Source of the DNA: Onchidella celtica
Taxonomy: Eukaryota; Mollusca; Gastropoda; Systellommatophora; Onchidiidae
Assembly: GCA_963931925.1 (NCBI GenBank)
Contig: OZ007569.1
Coordinates: 8,114,957-8,178,956 of the forward strand
DNA length: 64,000 nt
Reading direction: 5' to 3'
The position numbers and the translations under genes are program-made. Below the pieces are notes generated by a model. That model saw only the letters and a list, made by a program, of their open reading frames with translations. It searched no databases and was not told the DNA's origin. Below, in pieces: positions 25,801 to 36,437 of the stretch (positions are counted from its first letter, which is position 1; every line of letters begins with the position of its first letter).

Positions 25801-26817
25801 AAAAAACATTTTCTCCAAGTAGAAATAGCATTAAAAAGTATGACAGGAAATTTCATACTGCGCCTCAGTTGACACATTGGTTATCGAAACTCAATTTTAA
25901 ATGTCCCCTCTGTGTATTCCCTGAGTCAGCGGACCACCTAGTAAATATAAGAATGTATGTGTGCAGTTTTGTGATATTTGAACTGTAAAAAAAGTGTAGA
26001 TATGTGTGTTTGAAAGCTTGCATAAAATCCGCTATGGCGGATGATATTTATCAATTACCATGGCAACGGTTGGAGTTATGGCCAAATTGAATTCCTAGGC
26101 TGTTTGTCTTACCTTAGATACACAATACCAGAGCATGAAATTCATTAGAAAGGGTGGCATGCAGATGGTAGTTTACACTGCAGCATTTCTTAAAGAACTA
26201 AAGTTACAGTATGTGATGTGCAAACTTGGTGCATTCCATATGTTTTATTTTGTTGCAATTTCTACATACTGTGTGAGAGACAACATGAACTGACAATCAA
26301 ATCATGCTGCATTCCACTTGTGTGCTTCTCACTTATAAAGTAGCTTTTTGACATCAGGACTGTTGTTTGCATAGAATAGATATTTTGACAATGAATTCCT
26401 TTTTATCTGAATTCTCTAGGTCAACTTATTGAAGCTTTCTACATGGATAGTGTCCGTTCTATCATGCAACCTGGTGTGATTGCCATTGTAGTCAACAATG
26501 CAGCCATTGGCATCGTCACCAGCCTTTTCCTTCGAAATCTCAATTCCATCCTCAAGACATTTGCCAGCGCCTTGGAGCTGATGTTCACTGCTGTTCTCTG
26601 CTGGTTGATATTTGGAATTCCAGTGGATCTGTATACAGTGCTTGCTATCTTCATTGTCAGTGCTGCCACCTACCTTTATGCGCAGAACCCAGTGGTTAAT
26701 AAAGCCAAGACAGATTTTGAAGTTGAGGTGAAGAAAGTGGAATTTGACAGTAAATCCACAGGGGATGCTCAGCTATCATCTAGTTTAGAAAAGCAAAAAT
26801 CTGTTATGTCAGTTTAA
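13736..26817 (+). CDS. SLC35A-family nucleotide-sugar transporter (senju-like), complete, 7 coding exons
   Basis: Coding exons are 13736-13820, 18454-18571, 21935-21981, 23353-23492, 23915-24088, 25071-25209 and 26420-26817. They join in frame to 366 aa. The protein is a multi-span Golgi/ER antiporter that would import a nucleotide sugar in exchange for the nucleoside monophosphate. Family hallmarks are visible: TVVLLTEVLKL near 45-57, the block LYCLYNNLQFVNLSAYDPTT (94-113), LLLQFRVVVTG, GVYNEFLLKD near 197, and LNSILKTFASALELMFTAVL near the C-terminus. About 10 hydrophobic segments fit the SLC35 fold, followed by a polar cytosolic tail of about 43 aa from residue 324. An in-frame TGA 30 nt upstream (13703-13705) fixes the ATG as the first Met. 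Substrate (UDP-galactose, UDP-GlcNAc or CMP-sialate) cannot be read from sequence; I recall invertebrate orthologues being annotated as senju. Confidence 0.93.
14234..14632 (-). repeat. Right copy of the inverted repeat pair (partner 9428-9755)
   Basis: It reads, in reverse complement, as the same repeat as 9428-9755 with substitutions and small indels. The shared blocks are listed under the left copy. Confidence 0.8.
15178..15250 (+). repeat. Direct duplication around a palindrome
   Basis: AGGTGTAGTGC(A/G)CAGGGTGTGGGTTAAGT occurs twice. Between the copies lies GGGTTAAGTTAACCC, a perfect palindrome. Confidence 0.85.
18454..18571 (+). CDS. SLC35A-like coding exon 2
   Basis: The acceptor is tttcctgcag|GTATTTTAG and the donor is AAAGA|gtaagt, phase 2. 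It encodes ILVTASKSKDNSYSYNTVTV and then VLLTEVLKLVAAGIFFVK, the conserved start of the transporter core. Confidence 0.93.
19141..19551 (-). mobile_element. Inverted-repeat element, copy 1 (partner 32841-33265)
   Basis: The ends read TAGGGAATGGTCCACAT and, reversed, TTTAGGGAAATAATCCATAT. The interior matches the reverse complement of 32841-33265 throughout, including CTTTTGAGATA.GAGCCAAAA, ATTCCTCAATCATTTCT, TAGACTTTAAATGTGT, CTACCTTGCCA and TTCTCAGGACAGTTTG. It has no coding capacity. It is best read as a MITE or other small non-autonomous DNA transposon. Confidence 0.75.
20550..20625 (+). repeat. GTTAGG-rich dispersed repeat (related copy 63105-63180)
   Basis: GGTTGAAGGGGTAAGGAG followed by several degenerate GTTAGGG and AGGTTTAGG motifs recurs at 63105-63180, beside TTTTGTTTTCT. 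It resembles degenerate telomere-like or subtelomeric repeats but is too irregular to be an interstitial telomere array. Confidence 0.5.
21935..21981 (+). CDS. SLC35A-like coding exon 3 (47 nt micro-sized)
   Basis: A 47-nt exon with acceptor ttatctacag|TCACAG and donor AAAG|gtatgg. It encodes HSIVNLFEDIVKHRK, a hydrophilic loop. Phases 2 and 1 fit both neighbours exactly. Confidence 0.9.
22859..23125 (+). repeat. Tandem duplication, about 132-bp pyrimidine-rich unit
   Basis: The blocks GCCTCTCTTTTTATCTCTCA, TTATTCTTT.TTTCAC.TCC and TCATGTAT.TTTCT recur once, offset by about 132 bp, in transporter intron 3. Confidence 0.8.
23353..23492 (+). CDS. SLC35A-like coding exon 4 (signature block)
   Basis: The acceptor is cttctgtttcag|TTTTGTTC and the donor is TTCCAG|gtaaag, phase 0. 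It encodes the most diagnostic segment, with LYCLYNNLQFVNLSAYDPTT followed by YYLLLQFRVVVTGIVFQ. Confidence 0.95.
23542..23715 (+). mobile_element. hAT-like repeat fragment (related copy 43574-43800)
   Basis: It starts CAGTGGTTCTCAACATGGG, a typical hAT terminus. It shares with 43574-43800 the order TTTCCAGG, GGGGGCG.AAAC, GGGGCAAA, ATTGGAG.ACGATTT and GCAAATACAGG.CA. It lies in transporter intron 4, just upstream of exon 5. No transposase is present. Confidence 0.6.
23915..24088 (+). CDS. SLC35A-like coding exon 5
   Basis: A 174-nt phase-0 exon. It encodes IIFKKQLSRIQWASLLILTL and then GCIIKEIRH, a polar loop, and a helix ending LFFILLQ. The acceptor is gtcttacag and the donor is CTACAG|gtttgt. 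Confidence 0.95.
24365..24717. mobile_element. 353-bp element with perfect 17-bp inverted ends
   Basis: ATAGGTAGAATGCGCAT (24365-24381) and its exact reverse complement (24701-24717) bound a GC-richer segment within transporter intron 5. The element may extend outward. It has no coding content and fits a small MITE. A target-site duplication was not identified. Confidence 0.65.
25071..25209 (+). CDS. SLC35A-like coding exon 6
   Basis: The acceptor is ttcaacag|GTGTTT and the donor is CCGAG|gtgagt, phase 1. It encodes VFSSCFAGVYNEFLLKDTGV and then MMANVFMYLNSIVCNVFVLA. The GVYNEFLLK motif matches the family's central loop and helix. Confidence 0.95.
26420..26817 (+). CDS. SLC35A-like coding exon 7 (C-terminus)
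   Basis: The acceptor is ttctctag|GTCAAC. It encodes the last helices (VIAIVVNNAAIGIVTSLFL, NSILKTFASALELMFTAVL, YTVLAIFIVSAATYLYAQ) and a charged tail ending KSVMSV-stop. The stop lies inside a repeat unit that recurs in the 3' UTR. Confidence 0.96.
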
Positions 26818-27660
26818 GTTAGTCTATTTTTTTTTTGACATGTCAGTTTAACTGATTCACTCTCACGAGCTGCTCAGAGCACCAAATCTTCCCTCAGTCT
26901 GGACCATGAGCCGCTCACAGTGGCTTGTTAGAAAACATTTATAAATCCTGTGAAACTAATTCGAAACTGAGACTAGGCTAGAGGTAATAGCTCTGCAGTA
27001 TCTTGGGGCGTCCATTACAAAGCAAGATCGCTGTGTGGTTTATCCAGCATATGTTTTGGAGGTTTCTTCCATTATAAACAAACATGGAGTCAACTTTTAC
27101 ATATAGCTACTTCATTTTCTTCACATGATTTTCATTTTTGGATTACTTGAATATACTAGGTCTATGTAAGAATTTTACGTAATAAAAATATAAATTAAAT
27201 CCCTAACACGTGTAAATCACACATAATTTGTATTCCATGTTCAATTTCTAACATTTTGATGCATGATATGCCATATTTTCTATTGATCATCTACTGTTTT
27301 ACTAACATGGAAAAATAGCAGCCCTGAATTCTGTAAATCCCAAAATGGGGATATGGTCCATTCATAAAAACTGGCTGGAAAGTGGAAGTGAATCAGTTAA
27401 GTTGGTCTAGTTTTTATTCCTAAATAGATATGTCAGTTTAAGTTGGTCTAGTTTTTATTCCTATATAGACATGTCAGTTTAAGTTGGTCTAGACTATTTT
27501 TTCCTACTTAGACAAAGTGACCTTCCTGATTAGACACTAGTCAGGGAGCCATTATTAGCTTCGCCTATTCTGTTAGTAGTGTTAGTGAGATAACACTTGC
27601 TCACCTATTTAATCTCTGACAAATGCTTTGGTTATGATTAATTTGTAACAATAAAGATAC
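26818..27660 (+). promoter_or_regulatory. Transporter 3' UTR with candidate poly(A) signals and a 41-bp tandem repeat
   Basis: AATAAA occurs at 27181-27186 and 27650-27655. Three copies of a 41-bp unit (TCAGTTTAAGTTGGTCTAG...) lie at about 27394-27512. A related copy spans the stop codon at 26809. Which poly(A) site is used is undetermined. Confidence 0.55.
27394..27512 (+). repeat. 41-bp minisatellite, about 3 copies
   Basis: The units begin TCAGTTTAAGTTGGTCTAG and carry a TTTTTATTCCTA(A/T)ATAGA segment. The first is slightly shortened and the last diverges at its end. Confidence 0.85.
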
Positions 27661-30187
27661 TATCTGGGTAGGTCAGTTTGTCAGTTTTGTATTGTCTGTT
27701 AAATTTATCAGTGTAGACATTTTGTTACCATGCAACACTTAATCCGTAGTAAGCCATTTCAGATTGGGTGTTTTGTCATACAAATAGAATTTGTATTTTA
27801 AGAAACATCTTCTGCATTAATTCCCCTGTCATTCATTAGTTTGTATTACCTGGAAAATCAGCATTTGTGGGATGGGTTTTTTAATATATAGTCTGTAATG
27901 TCCAGTACAAAATGATCCAGCTTGAAAAAGTGCAGCCTGTCTGCCTCAGTATTAAACTGTATGTGTTGATGTGCGAAGTCAGCATTTTGTTAAACTGCAA
28001 AAGAATATTGCATCCAGTGTCTCGCAAAGTAAAATATTATAGCCTGTGGGTTGATTGGGTTTAATTTTTACACCAAGCATATTGGAGGATGATGTACTTA
28101 TCTAACAGAGTAATTTATTTTAATATGTGTGAGCTGTGCGCGTATTCTTATGATTATTTTTTAATATAGTACAATTGTGCGAACATAATGTAGATTGTCG
28201 GTGTATATAACCCCATTAAAATCTATGCAACATGGCCTATTTTTTTATACACATCCCTATCTGTAAGTTGAAATTTGTCACCAGTTGCATTTTTCATTTC
28301 TTGGGCGTGTGGAGGCAAACAATTCACGTGAGTGGTTATCATTTAAAAAAAAAAAATTATTCAATTCAGTTTTATTTTTCTGAATGGAGTTTCACAGTTG
28401 AGTTGAGTTGAAATATAGTTGAGTTTTACCTGTTTCTATTTTTGAAGTATTGCTTATCCACTAGTGCAAATTATGAATGGAAATATGCTTTGAAGAACAT
28501 CTAGTGATTTTAATGTTGTAGGTTGTGTTTTATATTGAATTGATTTATTTCCTGATGACTGAAAGAATACATGTTATGCTACACAATCCCTGGCCTTTTT
28601 GCAGTGTGTGAAGACACATGATCCAAGCCACAAATTGCAAGTGTGAGTGCTGGTACAACTTGGACACCGGGCTGCGGTGGAGAAGGACAAGAGAAAAGAC
28701 AGCAGGGTGTCATAATGACTCTTCAGTTCCCCAGCATTTGGGCTTCATTAAATTCATGTTTTCTATACAACGGCAGCTGTGATAGATCTTGTGTTTCATT
28801 AGTGTAATGATAGTCTTTTCTAAATGTAGAAAATAAGATCTTAATGTTCTCTGAGAGGGACATTTTTTTTATACATTGTATTATCATACAGTCCAAATTG
28901 GATCATAGTCGGATAAACATATCATTTGCACTACCATATATAATCATCTTATTATGTTGTCCTCATCTTTTATTTTCGTCATCTAGTTGTTTGTATGGGA
29001 AACAGCCATAGTGATTATTTTTTGTCCCAGCTACACATTTGTTGTAGCTTAATACGAGCACTTCGACCTAAAATGATTTGGATTTAATTAACTTAACATG
29101 GTACTTAAGTGGTCGCTGTGGCACAGAAATAAGTGAAATGATAGTCTTATGGGAATACGAACAGTTTTTTAAATTTTAAATTTCTTTCATGTTAAACTTT
29201 TTTAAGAGGCACTGCGTACAAGAATGTGAATGTGTACACATTTTAATCCTTATTGAAAAGTTTGCTGTGAGTTTTCAGATCCACAAATATTCCAACTTTG
29301 TATCCTTTCGGAACAAATTTTTAGCTTTATAAAATTTAAAAACGACGATATCATGGCCGAAACACAGTGAGGGTTAAAGTTTATTCTTCATCTGGAACAA
29401 AGTCAGTCGCTCCCTTTCACTTTTTCAGTAACTTTTCCAAATTGCTTTTTTTTTAAATTTTTTTTATATAATCCTTGTTTCACTCACATATATATTGACA
29501 GATATTGATCTGCATTTGAATTGATGTATCAATGCATCTTTGAGTACCGGTTCTGTATTTTAACATCAATATCATTCTCGTTCCCATCTTAGCAGTGAAT
29601 TTAGACTTTGTTTGAGGCCAGATGAGATGAGTAAACATGCTATCATATTGATCCGTGTCACTGTCCAATATCTTTGAGAAATAATTCAGAGAACTTGTGA
29701 CTCTACAAATAAGTGCAGTAATTCACTAAATCAAAATGTTTCATGTCAGAAAAGGTCCACATTTTTCAAGTGAAAACAGTCTTGTGAAATATGAGTATCA
29801 AACCTCAGATAACAAGTTTTAAATCTGGTAGTACTGTGATTTTTACTGCTGCTTTCCACAGGTCAGAATTCACAGCTTCACACTTCATTTCATCTTTTCT
29901 TTACTAAACTGCCATATAAAAAGAATTCCTGTGCCTAATACAGTTTTGTGAGTTAATTTAAAGCTGCAGAACTGGCAATACGAGATGTGATCATTATTTA
30001 CAAATGTTTAGATCTACATCTATCCAGTAAAGATCATACTACAGAGAGCAGAATCATTTTTCAGATTAATTCTTAAGGATAGAAATCCTTTGAAAATTTC
30101 CATATTTTAAAAAGCTTTTTCCTTGAGATGGAAATTTGGCCAAATCACAAGTCCGTGGAATATTTCATGGCAGGTGATTTTGAACCC
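27661..30187. other. Intergenic, no gene recognised
   Basis: This is AT-rich unique sequence downstream of the transporter. I see no conserved reading frame, RNA gene or clear repeat apart from short homopolymers. Confidence 0.7.
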
Positions 30188-31027
30188 CCGAACAAATATG
30201 GAATACAGATACCAGAAGCAACACACTTGTTTGATCAGGATTTTGCTGATGACATCGCCATCATCGATCAGACTGAAAAGAGACTTCAGGACGCAACAGA
30301 TAGAATCAAAGATCTAGCAAGTAAAGTTGGGCTCAACTACAATGCAAAGAAATGTGCAGTTATGAGTGTAAATACCAACAATGAGCCAGATGTAAAGATA
30401 GATAACAACAATGTTAAAGTCACAAAAAAGTTTGTATATCTTGGAAGCACAATCTCTGCAGACGGAAATAGCCATGACGAGGTAATATCCGGGATAGGGA
30501 AATCTGGGTCAGCCTTTGGAAAGATACAGAAAGTGCTAAAATCAAACCATCTCACCTTAAAAACAAAACTAAGAATATATCAAGCTACAGTCATATCAAT
30601 CTTACTATATGGAAGTGAAACATGGCAAACCTATGCAAGCGGTGAAAAGAAACTAAATGCCTTCCACATGTGCTGTCTCAGAAAAATTCTCGGAATTACA
30701 TTCAAAGATAAAATAACAAACAAAGAAATATACGAGAAAACAAAACAGGAAAAGATAATAAAGTTAATCCGGGAGAGAAGGCTACGATGGTGTGGACATT
30801 TATGGCGGATGGACAGAAACAGAGCCGCGAGAAACATAATAGAGTGGAAACCAACTGGAGGGCACAGAGGCAGAGGAAGACCTCGCTTGACTTGGCAAGC
30901 AAACGTTGAAAAGGATCTAAGATCGCTCGGAAGCTCCTGGTACCAAGCAAAATATGCCCAGGACAGAACTGGTTGGAGAAGGATGGCCCAATGCGCCCGC
31001 AGTGGCACTGGAGGAACTAAGTGCTAA
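30128..31027 (+). pseudogene. 299-codon open frame: host DNA joined to truncated LINE reverse transcriptase
   Basis: The open frame starts at an ATG in flanking DNA. About 20 codons, including the target-site duplication (DFEP), precede the retrotransposon part. The remaining 280 codons are the reverse-transcriptase C-terminus described for the enclosing element. This is a chance fusion made by insertion, not an evolved gene. No upstream promoter or splice context was identified. Confidence 0.75.
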
Positions 31028-31032
31028 GTAAA
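30188..31032 (+). mobile_element. 5'-truncated non-LTR retrotransposon with 12-bp target-site duplication
   Basis: GATTTTGAACCC occurs immediately before (30176-30187) and after (31033-31044) the element. The insertion holds the C-terminal part of a LINE reverse transcriptase: the FADD catalytic motif (DQDFADDIAIID), the thumb region (KKFVYLGSTIS, YQATVISILLYGSETW), a WCGHLWRMD stretch, GRGRPRLTW and AQDRTGWRR. It ends with CTAAGTGCTAAGTAAA, a typical short LINE tail. The endonuclease and most fingers/palm are missing, so it cannot be autonomous. The reading frame is free of stops, which suggests a young insertion. Confidence 0.88.
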
Positions 31033-31140
31033 GATTTTGAACCCAAGGATTCAGAGGTCAAGGTAGAGGGTACCACATACATGTAAACATATCGTCAATA
31101 GGCTGTTGGAACCTTGTTAAAACTTGCCACTGGGGCTGTT

Positions 31141-31387
31141 GTTAGGGAACTTAGACTGGTGGCCAGTTTAAGCACTGATATATCAGGAACAGGTTTGCAA
31201 AGAGTTGAGAAATAATGAGTTTCTTTGGGTTTGAAAAGGACCACATATTTACCTTCCGAATTCCTGAAACACCTAACCCTAAAAACAAAAAAAGACTTTG
31301 ACTTTTACACAGAAAGCTTTGGCTGAGTAGTGAACGCAACTCAGAATTTCTCTACTTGGCTTTGTAATTAGACTATGGACCCTTAAC
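31141..31387. mobile_element. MITE copy with GTTAGGG ends (enlarged)
   Basis: It starts GTTAGGG and ends ACCCTTAAC. The right half (CTACTTGGCTTTGTAATTAG, CAACTCAG) matches three other copies at 38289-38386, 55186-55289 and 59751-59857. It is about 150 bp longer than those, presumably by an internal insertion. Confidence 0.6.
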
Positions 31388-32840
31388 AACAACCACAAAG
31401 ACTAGTTTTAATGAGGTTCCAACAGCTGACCAATGACATGTACCGTACTTGAATGCTTTCATTATCGCAATTTTGCAGGGATGTAAGTGTGCAGATTTTT
31501 CAATGGTTTTCTGATTTCTTAATTTTTTCGGGGGGCCTGAGATGTCATAGGAGAAGAATGAGTATTTTACTGAGTGTTCTAAGTATTTTCATTCCAGCGT
31601 GTATTGACCTGGTCAACTGCAGCCATGTTAGGCAGCAGTTATGGGCATGGGTAGTTTCGGTTCAGGATTTTCCTACTCGTTACTGAAAAGATTTGTCTTT
31701 TCTAATTCAGTACATGTAGTTATTTTATTTTAAAATTTCTTTTTCATTTCTAATGCCAGGCTTTGCTACCCCCCCCCCCCCCCTCCCTCCCCCTTTTTTT
31801 TTTGTTTTTGATCAACTTTCATCAATTTTTGCTCAAAGGCCATTTACATCCCTGAATATTGCAAAAAGTGTTTGTTTATGATATTAAATTTGCGTTGTTT
31901 TAATTGTGTTGTTTTTGATATGGAAAATAGGGTAAATGGTGGGAGGGGGTTAAGATTTCATTGTGGATATCTGTGGAGAAGTGGCTTTTGTTTGCCTGTC
32001 AGAGCCACAGTATTACAGCGCCTGATGTGTGACACATTTGGTGCAGGCTTGAGAGGGAGATTTTATGTAATGTATCAAATGTGTGGTAAAATAATTTGAC
32101 TTTTGTAAAGGCTTTGACTGCCATAATATTTTCTTGCAAATTATACAATCACAGTGGTCCCAGACACTTTGATGTACTTTGTCTTTCTTTCTTTCTTGCT
32201 TTCTCTCCTTTCTTTCTTTGTTTCCTTCAGTAGTCGTAATACACCATCAATATCCTTTATGCATAATATTTGATTGACTGCACCTTCTTCAGCAACAATG
32301 AATTCACCAAACCAATGAATGTACAGTATACAGAGGGCCTACTTAACATTCTGTGATTATGATACCACACAACATATATGATTATAATAGAGTGAGGGAA
32401 TGTTTTATTGACATGAATTTCATTAAGTATCAAATGATTAAATGTTGTTCTCTGTTTGTTAGAATTTTAACCCTAAACATTTTTTTACACATTCATTTAC
32501 ATGACAGTGACAGGACAATCAAATATGAATGTTGCATATCATAATTTGTTTTCTTTGTAGCAAATGAAGGAAGTTGTTCTGGTTCATGTTTTTTACTTAC
32601 ACGGATAATTCTATATATCCTGGTTTGTATGATGTCTCTTTTGTAATGAACGGCAAAGTGAAATGCGTGAATTTCCCAGAACCTGAAAGCGATATATGTT
32701 ATTCCAATTATTTATTAGTTATGTCTAATTTTTGTGTCAAATGTACAGAAACTGGACTCACACTTCCAGTCTTGAAAACCAGGCACTTCTTATAAAAGTG
32801 CTAAAGTGGTTGGGAATGCAGAATATGGGAAATTGGGAGC

Positions 32841-33265
32841 CTCTCCAGGGAAATGGTCCACATTGCCAATTTTTCCAAAATTGAGTCAAGGGTATACCGT
32901 GAAAGTACAAACTGTCCTGAGAAGAATGCACTTTATTTCTTGTAAAAATGTTGAAAATTGCTCACGCTATGGCTATTTCAAGATGGCAAGGTAGAAAAAG
33001 TCACTTTTGAGAAAAACACATTTAAAGTCTACGTAAATTTAAAAAGACCATTAGACTGGATCAGAAAAAATATCTTAAAAAAAGATTAAAAATCAAATTT
33101 ATAGGCAGAATCCATTAAAATCCTTTTCCCCATGCATAAAGAAATGATTGAGGAATTTATTTGTGCGGAAAACTGATAGAGGAGCGGAAAGTCCATAACC
33201 ACCTGTTTTTTGGCTCTCTATCTCAAAAGTGCTGAGCACGGCATGTGGACCATTTCCCTAGAGGG
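32841..33265 (+). mobile_element. Inverted-repeat element, copy 2 (about 425 bp)
   Basis: The termini read CTCTCCAGGGAAATGGTCCA and, reverse-complemented, CCTCTAGGGAAATGGTCCAC. The inverted ends are therefore about 20 bp or longer. The interior is homologous to 19141-19551 in the opposite orientation. Two copies plus well-kept ends make a DNA-transposon-derived MITE the best reading. Confidence 0.8.
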
Positions 33266-33700
33266 CCTTACAGTTATTATGCTAGTGATGAGCAGTGTCA
33301 AACATGCATAATCTTCTGTCCTCCGAAATACAGGAAGGACTGGGGTTAGGTATCATCCAGGTTACATATAGTTTGTACAAACATTGCATGTCTGAAACTA
33401 TCATGGTCCATCCCATGCTGACTGCAAAGAATTTTGTTATTTGGGTGAGAGTTGTGTTGATAACAGTACAACTAATTTTATGTCATTTCCCATACAATGT
33501 AACTTTCATCAATATTTCAAGTCTTAATTGTGTAACGGAAAGAGTGAATTTTCCTATGGAAACGATAACTGTGAGTGTGAAACATATGCGAACTCTGTTT
33601 TTCTTTGTGGTCATGAGGATGCTGTTTAGTAGAGTAGGTGCCATTTGATGGGTCATTATGGCGGTAACCAAAGAGGTTAAGAAATAGGATACAATACTGA

Positions 33701-33779
33701 CTGTATTGTTATGTATTCAATGATCAAAACAAATTTCCTTGTATAAGGACAAATAAAATTTATCTTATCTTATCCTATC
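33701..33779 (+). mobile_element. LINE/SINE 3' tail with (TTATC)n
   Basis: CTGTATTGTTATGTATTCAA, TGATCAAAACAAATTTCCTT and GTA(T/C)AAGGAC(A/G)AATAAAAT are followed by TTATC repeats. The same 3' end occurs at 38956-39048. A short stem (TTCCTTGTA.AAGGA) followed by a microsatellite tail is usual for CR1/L2-type LINEs and their SINEs. No coding part is left. Confidence 0.7.
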
Positions 33780-34493
33780 AAATAATGGTGGTGTGCTTGT
33801 TTCCTGTTTAATGTCGGTTTTGCTGTAAAGACAGGCGGGTATTTTATCAGACATGACACTACCATTTTGGTTACCATCAAAGTGACAGATGTCTGTATTT
33901 TTCATAAAGGCAGGACATCTTTTTGGCTACCACCACAATGACAGAATTTGGTAATGTCAGATTTGTTTTTGTACACTTTGATTTCACAAGACACTTGTCT
34001 GTTACAACGTACAACTTACATGTGCTATGAAATCCCACAGAGGGATATCCAATACATGTATATGCCAATTTTAGAATATCCCTATAAGTATAATCAGGGT
34101 CATTACTACGTGTACCAGTACAAATGTATTTCACTCACTGCATTTGTATGGCCAATGAAGGAGTTTAAGCAGGAAAGGTGGTCATTTCTGTGTTTACTAA
34201 AACAAAACGTTTTATGTGAAAAAAAAACCAAACAAACAAAAAAAAACCCAAAAGACGCCAAGCTATCTTGCCATTAAATCTGGGGCTTCTCTTGATAGAC
34301 ACATGAAGGATCCAGCTATAGTGCATGAGAACTATTGGGATATTCCTTTTGTATTCTAACAATGGAGAAGTTCTTTGAAAAATCACATAGTAGAGCTGAA
34401 ACAAAGTTTTAAAATCCCCAGAATTATGGAATTCCTGCAAGTTCTAATCAGCCTGATGATATGATGTTTCAGTATGGGGAAGGAATGCTTCTG

Positions 34494-34606
34494 TTTTGGA
34501 ATCTCATGCCTCAAATGACAATTTCCAATACTATTTTGGAATCTCATGCCTCAAATGACAAATTCCAATACTATTTTGGATCTCATGCCTCAAATGACAA
34601 ATTTTG
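34494..34606 (+). repeat. 40-bp minisatellite, about 2.8 copies
   Basis: The unit TTTTGGAATCTCATGCCTCA continues AATGACAA.TTCCAATACTA and repeats three times with almost no divergence. Confidence 0.9.
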
Positions 34607-36242
34607 ATTAAACACTATTTAAAAAAGGATTAAGTCACACTTGATGAGATGCACAGATCACAAATAATATGTCCTCTTCTTTGCTAGATATGAACATAAA
34701 CATGAATCAGTGTCTATAGAATGATTCTGGACCATCTTATATACATGTATCTGAGATGCTACTGACACTGATGGTCTTGGGCACAGATCACTGAATTTCA
34801 AAATTTTTGACTTTTTTATTTTTATTTTATGAATTTGCTTTTAAAATAAACTTTAAAAAAAACGGTATTTATTTATTTCATTATTATTATTATTATGGTT
34901 ATTTTGTTATTATTATCATTTGTGGAAACAGAACTGGGCCTCATTCTGTATCATATGTAAAATTAGCTTGTAATCTTGCCGAAGTAGAAATAAATATGGA
35001 AAAACACATTGTGATCAAACCATCTACATATATATATATACATATAATGATACATGTATATATATCGGCATGTATTTTCCATATTGTTGTTTGTGTATTT
35101 CTACCTTTTGGATAAAAAGATGAAAGTTTGATGAGTTCAATCAGGGCCAAAACACATAAAACATTACATCACAAACACGTCTTGAAAAGCTTTTAACCGA
35201 TTAGAATGACACTTATACATATCGGACGGATTAGTCATGAGAGGAGCTGCTCTCGGCATCTGTCTTGAAGTCAGAAAATGCTGCAAAGATGAAAAGGGTC
35301 GTATATATATATATAATAAAATTAGGAATGAGAGAGCCACTTTCATGACAAAACCCCAAAACTGGCAAAATGTTGCATGTAACAATATGGCAAGAACCCC
35401 TTGATATACTTGCGTCTCTGGTTGCTCTGCCCGTTTAATGTTTTTGTTTTTACTTTTTGCCTTCATGTTAAATTGACCCTTCTAGATTTAGGTAATTTGT
35501 GTGCCGGGGACAATCATTGTGATGGCACAAACATTTCTAGCAAGGGCTGGCAATGGAAGAAGGGCAGGTGCCTGGAGACATGCTAACAGAAAACTCTCAT
35601 GTGGAGTATTTCAAGAGCCAAGTTGTAAAGTATACTGATTAGTCCGAGAAATAAAAAAATTGAATAACTTTCTTAATCATACTTAATAGTTATATTTAAA
35701 AAAAATAAACATTATTTATCCTTAGTTTTCAGAATTCAACCCCCAAATTATAGCACAACCCGTGGGATGTCAAAGGCGACAAACGAGCCAAATATCTCAT
35801 GTTTGTGAAAGGTTGAGTTACACTTGTTTACCATGTGGCCCTCAATCCATACCTGAGTTACTGTCATCTTTAGCTCTTGCTGTTCATGTATTGTTCATTG
35901 ACTGAATGGTGATTGTTACAGGGATTATAAAATGTTCAAAACTTTTTTCAAATTCTTGTTTTGTACAGAATTATCAGTTCTAATCTTTTTCAATCAATAA
36001 AAATGATGGGGATGTAAATGTCTGATTCCCTCAAATTTTACTTGTTTGTTCTTCAAATTACTAATGTCTGCATGTAGGCCTAATAGAACACATACACTGT
36101 ATATAACATTCTTGTGACATTGTTTTTATGATTATCTTCTGAGATACTTCTTTTTCTCCTTTACTTTTGTGGACACCAGTTGCTTGGGAATCTCATCGGG
36201 GCTCCCACACAGCCCTGGTATTTAAATATTTGAGCAAAAGTC

Positions 36243-36437
36243 CTGGAAATTGTGGACTAGCCTTAGAATAGACATGGAAATGGTTGATTGTCCTTAGAAT
36301 AGCCTGGAAATTGGGGATTAGCCCTAGAATAGCGTGGAAATAGTGGATTAGCCCTAGAATAGACATGGAAATAGAAGAATAGCCCTAGAATGGCCTTGAA
36401 ATGGTTGATCAACCCTAGAAATTAGAATAGCCCTGGA
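36243..36437 (+). repeat. About 30-bp minisatellite, about 6 degenerate copies
   Basis: The units follow the pattern CCTAGAATAG..ATGGAAAT.GTTGATTAG, with several substitutions and one shortened copy. Confidence 0.85.

Larger units (their letters stand above)
24089..26419 (+). other. Transporter introns 5 and 6 (exon 6 lies between)
   Basis: Introns 24089-25070 and 25210-26419. Apart from the inverted-end element at 24365-24717, no repeats or exons are recognised. Confidence 0.75.

Noticed and set aside
13736-26817. Calling the transporter SLC35A5 or SLC35A4
   Set aside because: It lacks the long luminal insert of SLC35A5 and the divergent C-terminus of SLC35A4. The block LYNNLQFVNLSAYDPTT fits the A1/A2/A3/senju side, but the substrate is not resolved.
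30631-31008. Minus-strand 125-codon frame opposite the LINE
   Set aside because: It is the shadow of the reverse-transcriptase frame.
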